Assembly (NCBI RefSeq): GCF_013184545.1
Contig: NZ_JAAOJA010000015.1
Coordinates: 1 to 64,000, forward strand
DNA length: 64,000 nucleotides
Reading direction: 5' to 3'
From: Pseudomonas tumuqii
GTDB lineage: Bacteria > Pseudomonadota > Gammaproteobacteria > Pseudomonadales > Pseudomonadaceae
The notes beneath the pieces are model-generated. The model was not told the DNA's origin. It worked only from the letters and a program-made list of their open reading frames with translations, and made no database searches. Made by a program: the position numbers and the translations under genes. Below, in pieces: positions 25,994 through 34,021 of the stretch; the first letter of the stretch is position 1; the number at the start of each line of letters is the position of its first letter.

Positions 25994-26824
25994 ATGGCAA
26001 TTGCGCAACTGCAAGGCAAACAGATCCTGATCACTGGCGCGGCCTCCGGCATCGGCCGCGCGTCCGCCATTACCTTCGCCCGCGAGGGTGCCCACATCAT
26101 CGCCAGCGACTTGCAGCTCGAAGCACTGCGGAGCCTGCAGGAGGAAATCCACGCGTTGGGTGTGCAATGCCACATTTACACGGTCGACGTCAGCAGCGAA
26201 GCGGCCATGCGGACCTTCTGCGAGCAGGTGATCGCCGAACTGGGGGCACCTGACGTGCTCTACAACAATGCCGGCATCGTCCACCTCGGCAAGTTCCTCG
26301 ACAGCGACCTGGCCCACTGGCAGCGGGTGATCAACGTCAACCTGATGGGCGTGGTCTACGGCTGCCACCTGTTCATCCCGCACATGCTGGCCGCTGGCGG
26401 CGCGCGCCAGGTGGTCAATGTCTCCTCCGCAGCGAGCTTCGCCCCGGCACCGTCCATGGCAGCCTATGCGGCCTCCAAGGCTGCCGTCGCCGGTTTCAGC
26501 GATGTGCTGCGCCTGGAACTGGCCGGCAGCGAGATCGTGGTCACCGACGTCTGTCCGGGGGTGATCAACACCGCCATCTCCACCAGCAGCGCTACTACCC
26601 CGGGCATGACCTCGGCGCAGTTGCAGCACCTGCAGAACTACTACGCCCGCGAAGGATGCTCCCCAGATGTCGTTGCCAACGACGTGCTGCAAGCTGTGAA
26701 AACCGGCAAGACCCTGGTGCTCAGCGGCCCCTATGCGCGCCTGACCTTTCACCTCAAGCGCATCTCGCGGCGCCTGTTGCAGAAGGTGATGCTTGGCAGC
26801 GCCCGCAAGCTTGGCTATCTCTGA
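25994..26824 (+). CDS. Short-chain dehydrogenase/reductase (SDR)
   Basis: 276 residues. Rossmann motif ILITGAASGIGRASA, the NNAG motif (VLYNNAGIVHLGK), catalytic serine in VNVSSAASFAPAP and the YxxxK pair in MAAYAASKAAVAGFSD complete a classical SDR that oxidises or reduces an alcohol/ketone with NAD(P). The C-terminal basic tail (LKRISRRLLQKVMLGSARKL) suggests membrane association. The start at 25994 gives the usual short lead before the Rossmann strand. An upstream ATG at 25943 would add a Pro/Thr-rich stretch and has no clear ribosome site. It is the last gene of the rightward arm, in keeping with a 3-hydroxyacyl or hydroxysteroid step. Confidence 0.9.
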   Translation: MAIAQLQGKQILITGAASGIGRASAITFAREGAHIIASDLQLEALRSLQEEIHALGVQCHIYTVDVSSEAAMRTFCEQVIAELGAPDVLYNNAGIVHLGKFLDSDLAHWQRVINVNLMGVVYGCHLFIPHMLAAGGARQVVNVSSAASFAPAPSMAAYAASKAAVAGFSDVLRLELAGSEIVVTDVCPGVINTAISTSSATTPGMTSAQLQHLQNYYAREGCSPDVVANDVLQAVKTGKTLVLSGPYARLTFHLKRISRRLLQKVMLGSARKLGYL

Positions 26825-26836
26825 GGTGCAGCAGAC

Positions 26837-26864
26837 GCCGAGCGGGCCACGCCCCGCACTCGGC
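26837..26864 (+). terminator. Hairpin at the end of the rightward arm
   Basis: GCCGAG...CTCGGC encloses inner GGG/CCC pairing, 13 bases after the SDR stop. Only a short CTTT follows. It may act on both strands between the SDR and the leftward AraC remnant. Confidence 0.4.
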
Positions 26865-26874
26865 AAGTCGTGCT

Positions 26875-27126
26875 TTACCGCTCGGTGCCAGCAGCTACGG
26901 CCGTACGATACTTGGCTGGCGTCACCGCGTGCGCAGCCCGAAAACAGGCCGTCAGGTGGCTTTGGCTGCTGAACCCGCTCTCCTGGGCAATGCGCGCAAT
27001 CGGCATACTGGACATGCTCAGCAGCTTGCGCGCCTGCTCCAGCCACACACTCAGAACATAACGATGCGGCGGCATACCCATGGCATCTTCAAAAATCCGC
27101 CGGAAGTTGGCATGGCATTCTGACGA
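26875..27126 (-). pseudogene. Truncated AraC-family regulator (C-terminal HTH fragment)
   Basis: About 84 codons are open on the minus strand. They begin abruptly after TAA at 27127-27129 with SECHANFRRIFEDAMGMPPHR, which is the end of one AraC HTH (F-x3-F-x3-G-x2-P-x-RY). They continue into the second HTH (MPIARIAQESGFSSQSHLTA then CFRAAHAVTPAKYR). The sensor part is missing. The break lies next to a terminator and IS/repeat debris, so the 5' part was lost by insertion or deletion. Confidence 0.75.
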
Positions 27127-27137
27127 TTAAGCGTGAG

Positions 27138-27169
27138 CGCGGTCTTGATACTGGAGACCGCGTTTTTTT
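27138..27169 (+). terminator. Rho-independent terminator
   Basis: Perfect 8-bp stem CGCGGTCT/AGACCGCG with a 9-base loop, directly followed by seven Ts. Reading is rightward. The gene it once served is gone, since only the truncated leftward AraC fragment lies upstream, so it marks the edge of a rearrangement. Confidence 0.8.
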
Positions 27170-27262
27170 CAACCGTGGCACTGCAGAAGCGACCATAGGA
27201 CGATAAATCCTAAAGTCCGCGAGCCCAAACATACGCTCAGAGTTCCTTCAATTTCTTCAGCG

Positions 27263-27370
27263 CATTGAATCGTCCCCGGTTTTGTGGACGCCTCCGAACG
27301 TCGCAATCGAGCCTAGGTAAAGGTCCGCTTTTGGCCGGTTTCTACCGATCCCCAACGGCGGCTTTGGGTC
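27263..27370 (+). repeat. Dispersed repeat, copy 1 (split by an IS; continues at 28979)
   Basis: It starts TGAATCGTCcccggTTTTgTgGACGC, has GAACGTC, then CCGCTTTTGGCCGG and a GGCTTTGGGTC end. After the IS it continues GGTCGAAAGCTGCCGGTC. A copy with the same beginning and the same CCGCTTTTGGCC core is at 33943-34021. Shorter relatives of the core are at 41102 and 42645. Capital letters mark bases shared with copy 2. Confidence 0.5.
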
Positions 27371-28978
27371 GATTCTGTTGAAAAAGTAGCTCCTCTGTCT
27401 GACCTGCGGCAAAATCTCTTTATTGGCCGGAGGGGGATCACCAGCATGATGGGACAGTTATCGAGTGGGCAGGAGCGACTGTTTTACTCGTTCAACCTTG
27501 AAGATCACATCCCAGCCAATCACCTCCTGCGCAGCATTGATCAATGCCTCGATCTGAGCGACCTGCGCCATCACCTCGCCGATTTCTATAGCCCGATTGG
27601 GCGTCCGTCGATTGATCCTGAACTGATGATCCGCATGCTGATCGTGGGCTATTGGTATGGCATTCGCTCAGAAAGAAGGTTGTGTGAAGAGGCCCATTTG
27701 AACCTGGCCTATCGCTGGTTCTGCCGATTGAGCCTTGAGGATGAAGTGCCCAATCACTCAACGTTTTCCAAAAATCGACACGGTCGTTTCCGCGATAGCG
27801 ATCTGTTTCGCTGGTTGTTCAATGAAGTGCTGCGTCGCTGCATGGACGCAGGCTTGGTCAAGGGCGAGGGATTTGCCGTGGACGCCAGCATCATCAAAGC
27901 GGATGCGAGCAGACAGCGTGGCGTGCCGGGTGATGAGGAGGTCAACTGGAGTGATCCGTCGCTCAGCACCCGTGCTGTACGTGAATACCTTGAGGCACTT
28001 GATGAAGAGGCTTTGGCCGAAACGCTACCGAAACGCCTATCGTTGACGGATCCTCAAGCCCGCTGGACGGCCGCTCCAGGCGGTCCAGCGTTCTTCGCCT
28101 ACTCCACGAACTACCTGATCGATACCGAGCATGGCGTAATCGTGGATGTGGAACCCACGCCTGCTCATCGAAGCGCAGAAGTCGAGAGCACCAAGATAAT
28201 GATCGAGCGCGTTGAAGCGCAGTTCGACATCAAACCGGAACGCCTCATTGGCGACACCGCTTACGGTACAGCGCCAATGCTGGCCTGGATGGTGGAGGAA
28301 AAAGACATCGAGCCTCATGTGCCGGTGTGGGACAAAACCGAGCGCAAGAACGACAGTTTCTCGAGCAACGATTTCCACTGGAATGAAGAGATTGAGGAAT
28401 ATCGCTGCCCAGCCGGCAACGCATTACGTAGCGAATGGTGAGCCTTCAAGAACGAGCGTTCGCACGTCACGAAAGCCAACACCATCATCTTCCGATCCAG
28501 ACAGACCGACTGCGCGGCGTGTCCGATGAAAGCCAAGTGCTGCCCGAACACTTCGATTCGCAAGATCGCCCGCAGCGTCCATGAAGCGGCTCGTGATGTG
28601 GCCCGGCGCATAGCAGCGACGCCTGAGTACGAGCGCTCTCGTCACGAACGCAAGAAAGTCGAAATGTTGTTTGCCCACCTCAAACGCATCCTGAAACTGG
28701 ATCGTTTGCGGCTACGCGGCATGAGTGGTGCGACCGACGAGTTCACGCTGGCAGCTGCGGTGCAAAACCTGCGACGGCTGGCCAAACTTACATCGCAAGG
28801 GCCACCAATCACGGGGTAGGTGCGCCTGCGCCAAGCAAAAACCTCAAATTAACCCAATAACAAAGCTACAAAGGTCAACGAAGAACCGAAAAACCACTCA
28901 ATGTGGTGAGTAGGTTTTCCGCTGATGGTCGTGCCTGAGTTCAGGCGATCTAGAAAATCCGACTTTTTCAACAGAATC
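27371..28978 (+). mobile_element. IS1182-like insertion sequence (IS-A)
   Basis: Ends are 17-bp perfect inverted repeats, GATTCTGTTGAAAAAGT at 27371 and its complement ending at 28978. GGTC flanks both sides (27367-27370 and 28979-28982), a 4-bp target duplication. Removing the element restores TTTGGGTCGAAAGCTGCC of the dispersed repeat. It holds one transposase gene with an internal stop. Confidence 0.85.
27446..28819 (+). pseudogene. IS1182-family transposase interrupted by an in-frame TGA
   Basis: The first part (27446-28441, MMGQLSSGQERLFYSFNLED...) has the N-terminal domain and DDE landmarks (GEGFAVDASIIKADAS, ERLIGDTAYGTAPML). It ends ALRSEW-TGA. The same frame continues without shift as AFKNERSHVTKANTIIFRSR, with the zinc-like CAACPMKAKCCPNTS, through the conserved end RKKVEMLFAHLKRILKLDRL to 28819. 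One C-to-T change (CGA to TGA) in codon 332 explains the break. The C-terminal catalytic Glu region (KVEMLFAHLK) is cut off, so transposition should fail unless the stop is read through. Confidence 0.85.
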
Positions 28979-29097
28979 GGTCGAAAGCTGCCGGTCTGCA
29001 CTGTAAATAGATCCGTCCCCTTTGCTGTTCTGCCAATCGGGCCTGGTTCAAACACGCTCGGTTCATAAGCCTCTTGAGGGCTTCTCGTATCCGCGCC

Positions 29098-29799
29098 CTA
29101 CCATTTCTCATGGTAGGGGCGAACCTCAGAGAGAAAGGTCCAGGCATCTTTAGGTTGATGGGCCAAATGAAACACTTCTGCTGCGATGCTCTTGGGCTGG
29201 ATGAAAAAATCATCCGCTGCTTCGCTGTGCATCTTGCGCGCCCAAGGCACATCAATCACAGCATCAATCACCAGATAAGCTACGTGGACACCCTTGGGAC
29301 CCAGGTCCCTGGCCAGCGACTCGGCGAGGATGCGTTGCGCTGCCTTGGTAGGCGCGAAGCCGGCAAAATTGGGTTTGCCGCGCAGTGCGGAGGTGTTTCC
29401 AGTGACAATGATCGAACCCTCACCAGCCTCTATCATCGCCGGTGCGACCATCTGCGCCAGGTGCAGCAGGGCCATGGTATTGATCTCGAAGTTCTTCTGC
29501 AGCACTGCAGGATCGGTCTCCTGAAAAGGCGCAAAAGAACCGCCGACCGCATTGTGTACAACAACTTTAGGTGCGCCGATTTGGTCGATAACCTGCTGGA
29601 GTGCCTGGGTATCTGTCACATCACAAGGCATGGCAAAGGCGCTGGGGATCTCTGCCTCAAGCTCGGCAAGGCGGTCAGTATCACGCGCGATCATCGCCAC
29701 GCGATAGCCAGCCTCTGCGAAACGACGGACCAGCGATGTACCCACGCCTGGGCCAACGCCGGTGATCAGCGCCAGAGGTTGTTGGGAAGAATGGTTCAT
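29098..29799 (-). CDS. SDR-family protein with Phe in place of the catalytic Tyr
   Basis: 233 residues. Rossmann region ALITGVGPGVGTSLVRRFAE, then VVHNAVGGSFAPFQE in place of NNAG, a serine in VTGNTSALRGKP, and FAGFAPTKAAQRILAESLAR where the usual Y-x3-K is F-x3-K. Such atypical SDRs with Phe form a known subgroup of uncertain activity. ATG 29799 has GGAG ten bases upstream. It follows the methyltransferase gene by 23 bases in one leftward operon controlled from the HxlR region. A hairpin (CCTACCA...TGGTAGG) overlaps the stop codon. Confidence 0.88.
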   Translation of the reverse strand: MNHSSQQPLALITGVGPGVGTSLVRRFAEAGYRVAMIARDTDRLAELEAEIPSAFAMPCDVTDTQALQQVIDQIGAPKVVVHNAVGGSFAPFQETDPAVLQKNFEINTMALLHLAQMVAPAMIEAGEGSIIVTGNTSALRGKPNFAGFAPTKAAQRILAESLARDLGPKGVHVAYLVIDAVIDVPWARKMHSEAADDFFIQPKSIAAEVFHLAHQPKDAWTFLSEVRPYHEKW

Positions 29800-29822
29800 G
29801 AGGTGTGTACTCCTATCCATTA

Positions 29823-30578
29823 TCACTTGCTTGTGGAATCTATGGGTTTGCGAAACTTCAGCGTCATTCGATCGGTTTCGCCGATGGCTGTGTACTTGTC
29901 TTCGTCACCCGAACGCAGGGACGGGGGCAGGGACCAGATGCCGTGCGGATGCTCCGTAGTGTCTAAAGGATTCGCGTTGATTTCACTGGGCGCTTCGAAC
30001 ACAAATCCGGCGCGTTGCGCGATCTCTTTGACGTAGGCTTCCGTGACATAGCCGCTGGTGCGCATGCTTTGCATATCAGCGTCGGGCCGGGCACGGTGCT
30101 CCACGATGCCGAGGACGCCGCCCGGTTTCAGCGCCTGGAAAAATGCGGCGAAATACTCATGCTCCTGATCCGCCATGATCCAGTTGTGTACATTGCGAAA
30201 GGTCAACGCCAAATCCGCGGTCCCCGGGGGCGTAACGCTGATCTCCTTGGGCGGATTGATATGGCGCACCGTGACCTTGCCGAAGATCTCCGGCTGACGT
30301 ACTACACGGTTTTCATACATTTCCAGCACCTTGGGCATGTACGGCATGAGCCCATCAGGGGAGAAATGAGCAACGTACAGGCGTCCACGTTCCGCAACAT
30401 AGGGGGCCAGGATTTCTGTGTACCAACCCAACGCCGGGAGGACTTCGAGCACTGTCATCTCGGGCTGCAAACCGAAAAAATTCAACGTCTCGACCGGGTG
30501 ACGTGCGTCGTTGCGAGCAATGTTCTGCGCGCTCCTATGCTCGCCTACGACGAGGGCTTCAAGCGCCGTATCTGCCAT
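29823..30578 (-). CDS. Class I SAM-dependent methyltransferase-like protein
   Basis: 251 residues. The SAM-binding motif I region is MTVLEVLPALGWYTEILAPY (E-x-P-x-x-G-W instead of the classical glycine-rich loop). DLALTFRNVHNWI fits motif IV, and FFQALKPGGVLGIVEHRARP fits the post-IV loop. Family members often have a signal peptide, but none is visible here (MADTALEALVVGEHRSAQNI), so it acts in the cytoplasm. ATG 30578 has GGAGACATACAG upstream. It precedes the SDR gene in one transcription unit. The substrate is unknown. Confidence 0.85.
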   Translation of the reverse strand: MADTALEALVVGEHRSAQNIARNDARHPVETLNFFGLQPEMTVLEVLPALGWYTEILAPYVAERGRLYVAHFSPDGLMPYMPKVLEMYENRVVRQPEIFGKVTVRHINPPKEISVTPPGTADLALTFRNVHNWIMADQEHEYFAAFFQALKPGGVLGIVEHRARPDADMQSMRTSGYVTEAYVKEIAQRAGFVFEAPSEINANPLDTTEHPHGIWSLPPSLRSGDEDKYTAIGETDRMTLKFRKPIDSTSK

Positions 30579-30690
30579 CTGTATGTCTCCTGAAGATAAA
30601 TGACGGGTAACCCGTTGTTTACTGGTGGTTCAACCACGGCCGATCCGAGAAGGCGCTCAAATCAAGGATTCACGGGCCTTCTCCTCTAAC

Positions 30691-31194
30691 TCATTTTTCG
30701 GTCTTACCCTTATATGTGTTCAACAAGGCGTGGACGTGCGCATCCGCGCCGGGTCCGGGGCGCAACCAGATCCTGTCGCGCGGAACGACCTGGCCGGTCT
30801 TCGGATCGACAAGGGCGAGGCGTAATTCGTTTTCCGTCTCACGATCAACAACTTCGATGGTCGGCGCGCCATAGCCAGAGGCATCCCAGCGATCACCCCA
30901 TTCACGCAGGGCGGTTGTGACCTTCCAGAGATCCCGGCCTTTTTCGGTCAGGTGGTATTCGTCGCGCGGCGGCCGCTCGTTGTAGCGGGTTCGCTTGACA
31001 ACGCCGTGCTCTTCCAGCGATTGCAGCCGCTTGGATAGCGTCGTCGTCGGGATACCACAGCTCTTTCGGAAGTCGTCATACCGCGACAGTCCGAGGCCGA
31101 GATCGCGCAGCAACAATAGGATCCAGCGATCACCGATGATCTCCAGCGCGCCCGCCACCGAGCAGCGCATACCAGCAAAGGATTTGGTTTTCAT
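30691..31194 (-). CDS. HxlR-family winged-helix regulator
   Basis: 167 residues. The N-terminal HxlR domain has the start CSVAGALEIIGDRWILLLLR, the recognition region GIPTTTLSKRLQSLEEHGVV and the wing EYHLTEKGRDLWKV. A C-terminal extension of about 60 residues (DRETENELRLALVDPKTGQV) is typical of one HxlR subgroup. The only cysteines are near positions 11 and 46, which could sense electrophiles or oxidants. AAAGGA lies seven bases before ATG 31194. It is divergent from the MFS pump, with an inverted repeat over the pump promoter, so local repression is likely. Confidence 0.92.
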   Translation of the reverse strand: MKTKSFAGMRCSVAGALEIIGDRWILLLLRDLGLGLSRYDDFRKSCGIPTTTLSKRLQSLEEHGVVKRTRYNERPPRDEYHLTEKGRDLWKVTTALREWGDRWDASGYGAPTIEVVDRETENELRLALVDPKTGQVVPRDRIWLRPGPGADAHVHALLNTYKGKTEK

Positions 31195-31231
31195 TTGACA
31201 TTCCTTTAGTAACTCTTATGATGAGAGTCAC
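31195..31231 (+). promoter_or_regulatory. Sigma70 promoter and overlapping inverted repeat for the MFS pump operon
   Basis: TTGACA at 31195-31200, 16 bases, TATGAT at 31217-31222. The inverted repeat GTAACTCT-TATGATG-AGAGTCAC (31209-31231, one mismatch) covers the -10 box. It is a classic place for a repressor. The HxlR gene begins one base to the left of the -35 box, so the regulator could control both directions. Confidence 0.65.
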
Positions 31232-31316
31232 AAGTTCCATCGGCTTTGTCAAGGTGTCGGTCGCCTGAAGAGCAAACGCCCTGGGTCAGAACGCCGTCAC
31301 TGTAAAGAGAACGCCT

Positions 31317-32534
31317 GTGAAACCGACCTCCGATTCACCACGAGTCCTGACTGGATCGATTCTTTTTTTGCTAGCGGGGCTGGCCGCCATGGGATCGCTG
31401 GCAACGAATGTGATCCTGCCGGTATTCCCCAGCATGAGCGCCAGTCTTGGCGTGGAGCCACGCGATCTCGGACTGACATTGAGCAGCTTTTTCATCGCGT
31501 TTGCCCTGGGGCAGCTTTTCGTCGGGCCGCTGGCCGATCGTTTCGGCCGCATGCCTTTGGTGGTCGGCGGCCTGGTGACCTTCGTTGCTGGCAGCGCGCT
31601 GTGTGCCCTATCGCAAACTCTGGATATCTTGATTTTGGGCCGCGTTATCCAGGCCTTGGGCGCCTGTGCCGCGTCCGTCCTGGCACGGGCGATAGCACGT
31701 GATTTATTCGATGGTGAGGCACTTGCACGAGTATTGGCGTTAATCATGATCGCCATGGCTGCAGCACCTGGCTTCTCGCCGCTCGTCGGTACTGGGCTCG
31801 GTGCGCTACTGGGCTGGCGCTTCATATTCGCTGGCGTTGGTTTGTTCGCCCTGGCGCTCGGGATTTTTTATCTGCGAAGCATGGGCGAAACGCAGCCGAG
31901 CAATGCAAAACAGCCGCTTCGGTTCCGTACGGTCGTCGTAGCCTATGCTGCGCTCGCACGCGATCGCCGTTTTATCTACCCCGCACTGTCGGTCAGCCTG
32001 ACCATCGGCATGCTCTTCGCCTTTTTTGCGACCGCGCCGGCCATTCTTATCAGTGAGCTTGGGCTGACCGGATTGCAGCTTGCGCTGTATTTCGCGGCTA
32101 CCGTGTTTATCGTTTTTGGCGCCGGGTTCCTCGCTCCGCGACTGGCGCGCAGGTGGGGTCAATCCTGGGCTGTGATGATCGGCGCGGTGATTGCACTGAT
32201 TGGTAGTCTGGTGATTTTGACCCTGGCTGCATCACCGAGCTTGTTGTCGATCACCGCTGGCCTTGGGTTGTTTCTTCTCGGCATGGGCTTTCTCAACCCG
32301 CTGGGTACGGCGATCACGCTGCAACCCTTTTCGCACAACGCTGGACTGGCTTCAGCGCTGCTGGGATTTCTGCAGATGGCCTGTGCGGCGATCGGTGCTA
32401 CAGCGGCGAGCGTTCTGCCATTACCGCCAACAACCGCTCTGGCAGCCACGATGACCGTTGGCTCGGCGCTGGCGCTACTGGTGTTCATCCCGGTTATCGT
32501 CCGCCTGACCCACACCAAGGTTGCCCTGTCATGA
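31317..32534 (+). CDS. MFS drug efflux transporter (Bcr/CflA type)
   Basis: 405 residues with 12 hydrophobic segments. The first loop motif is GPLADRFGRMPLVVGG (MFS motif A), and TM5 has the APGFSPLVGTGLGALLGWRF element of drug:H+ antiporters (motif C-like, Bcr/CflA). The GTG start at 31317 follows AAAGAGAACGCCT. It exports small organic compounds across the inner membrane. Its last bases overlap the oxidoreductase ATG (ATGA), so the two were co-translated before the latter acquired a stop codon. Confidence 0.9.
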   Translation: MKPTSDSPRVLTGSILFLLAGLAAMGSLATNVILPVFPSMSASLGVEPRDLGLTLSSFFIAFALGQLFVGPLADRFGRMPLVVGGLVTFVAGSALCALSQTLDILILGRVIQALGACAASVLARAIARDLFDGEALARVLALIMIAMAAAPGFSPLVGTGLGALLGWRFIFAGVGLFALALGIFYLRSMGETQPSNAKQPLRFRTVVVAYAALARDRRFIYPALSVSLTIGMLFAFFATAPAILISELGLTGLQLALYFAATVFIVFGAGFLAPRLARRWGQSWAVMIGAVIALIGSLVILTLAASPSLLSITAGLGLFLLGMGFLNPLGTAITLQPFSHNAGLASALLGFLQMACAAIGATAASVLPLPPTTALAATMTVGSALALLVFIPVIVRLTHTKVALS

Positions 32535-33532
32535 AAGCGTTCATTATTGATCAATACAAAAGTGCAGCAGCCCGGCGTATTGGCGAGATGCCAACGCCGG
32601 TCCTCAAGAACGATCAAGTGCTCGTCAAGGTCCATGCTGCAAGCATTAATCCGCTGGATAGCAAAATTGCGGCAGGCGCATTCAAGCCGATATTGCCCTA
32701 CCGGACACCCTTCGTTCTGGGTCACGATCTGGCCGGTGTCGTGGAGCAGGTCGGTTCCGCCGTCAGGCGGTTCAAGCCCGGCGACGCCGTGTATGGGCGC
32801 CCGCGCGACGGAGCCATTGGCACGTTCGCAGAATTCATAGCGGTCAATGAGGCTGATCTGGCCACCAAGCCGAAAAATCTGACGATGGAGGAGGCGGCTT
32901 CAATTCCGCTCGTTGGCCTTACCGCCTGGCAGGTGCTGGTCGAGCGCGCCCAGGTCAAACTCGGTTAGAAAGTGCTGATCCATGCCGGGTCCGGTGGATT
33001 CGGCACCATTGCCATCCAGCTAGCGAAACATCTCGGCGCTGAGGTGGCGACCACCGCCGGGCCAAACAACCTTGCATTGGTCACGAGCCTGGGCGCGGAT
33101 GTGGCCATGAACTACCAAGCCGAGCAGTTCGAGTCCCTGCTCGATGGTTACGATGTCGTCATCAATACTCAGGATAAGGCCACACTCGCCAAGTCCGTGG
33201 GTGTGCTGCGGCCAAGTGGGCAACTCATCTCGGTTTCAGGCCCGCCGGATGCGGATTTCGCGAAAGCCCAAGGGTTGAATCCGGTGCTCAGATTAGTGAT
33301 GTCCGTCCTGAGCTCCAGTATTCGGCGCAAAGCCCGGCTTCATAACATTCGTTACGCGTTTCACTTCATGCGTGCGAGCGGTGAGCAACTGGAGCAGCTG
33401 ACACCACTTCTGGAGGCCGGCACGATCCGCCCCGTCATCGACCGTGTCTTTCCCTTCGCCGAGATCGCCGATGCTTTTACCTATGTCGAAGCAGGGCATG
33501 CCAAGGGAGCGGTAGTGGTCAGTATTGCCTGA
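32531..33532 (+). pseudogene. Zinc-type quinone oxidoreductase (MDR family) with an in-frame amber codon
   Basis: The frame encodes a full-length MDR enzyme of 333 codons: N-terminal half MKAFIIDQYKSAAARRIGEM through FVLGHDLAGVVEQVG and AASIPLVGLTAWQVLVERAQ, then KVLIHAGSGGFGTIAIQLAK (NADPH-binding AxGGxG) to the end. Codon 146 is TAG (32966-32968), where relatives have Q in GQKVLIHAG, so a C-to-T change from CAG is likely. No frameshift is present. The N-terminal 145 residues alone lack the cofactor domain. It would be functional only in a suppressor background. Confidence 0.85.
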
Positions 33533-33555
33533 TTGCTCATCAATCAGCGTGCAAT

Positions 33556-33879
33556 GTGGATACACCGCCGTTGTTCACTCGCTACTTTGGCCCGCAGTTC
33601 AGAACACATGCGGTGTATTCAACGGATGGGACACAGGCTCCAGCAGACACGGAAATTCGATATTTTTTCAAACAAGATCAGTTTATTGCGAGGAATATAT
33701 CGATCGCACTCAAAACCCCACTGGGCAAATTTCCCAAGTGTACGAAATGGGATGGAGCAGAAACCAAGGCAAAAGCTGGGGTGCTTCAACTGTGGGTCAG
33801 TCCAGGCACGGTCATTGGGGACGTGACACCGAAAACCGTGTCTTTTGCCCAAGTGGCAGGGGAAGGATGTTCAACCTAA
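33556..33879 (+). CDS. Hypothetical protein, possibly a fragment
   Basis: A GTG-started frame of 107 residues (MDTPPLFTRYFGPQFRTHAV...GVLQLWVSPGTVIGDVTPKT) has a natural-looking amino-acid mix and ends CST. The GC content is lower than in the flanking Pseudomonas genes. No ribosome site or family is evident, and it sits between a broken oxidoreductase gene and a repeat/IS, so it may be a piece of a foreign gene. Confidence is low. Confidence 0.3.
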   Translation: MDTPPLFTRYFGPQFRTHAVYSTDGTQAPADTEIRYFFKQDQFIARNISIALKTPLGKFPKCTKWDGAETKAKAGVLQLWVSPGTVIGDVTPKTVSFAQVAGEGCST

Positions 33880-33942
33880 GGCTGAGAGAAGATCCGGCCC
33901 GTCTCGAGCGAAGTTACCTTACGCGCCGACACATACACCCTG

Positions 33943-34021
33943 AATCGTCTAGTTTTCGTAGACGCGTTTGAACGTCAGTCCCTGGCCGGATTCTGCCTGT
34001 CACTACCGACCGCTTTTGGCC
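33943..34021 (+). repeat. Dispersed repeat, copy 2 (split by IS-B; continues at 35699)
   Basis: It begins TGAATCGTCtagtTTTcgTaGACGC, includes GAACGTC and ends in CCGCTTTTGGCC. After IS-B it continues GGCCGGAAGCAGCC. It is in direct orientation with copy 1 at 27263, 6.7 kb away, so the methyltransferase/HxlR/MFS cargo is bracketed by two copies. Confidence 0.5.

Noticed and set aside
29098..29799. Treating the Tyr-to-Phe change in this SDR as a damaging mutation
   Set aside because: A subgroup of atypical SDRs normally has Phe at this place, and the gene is otherwise intact.
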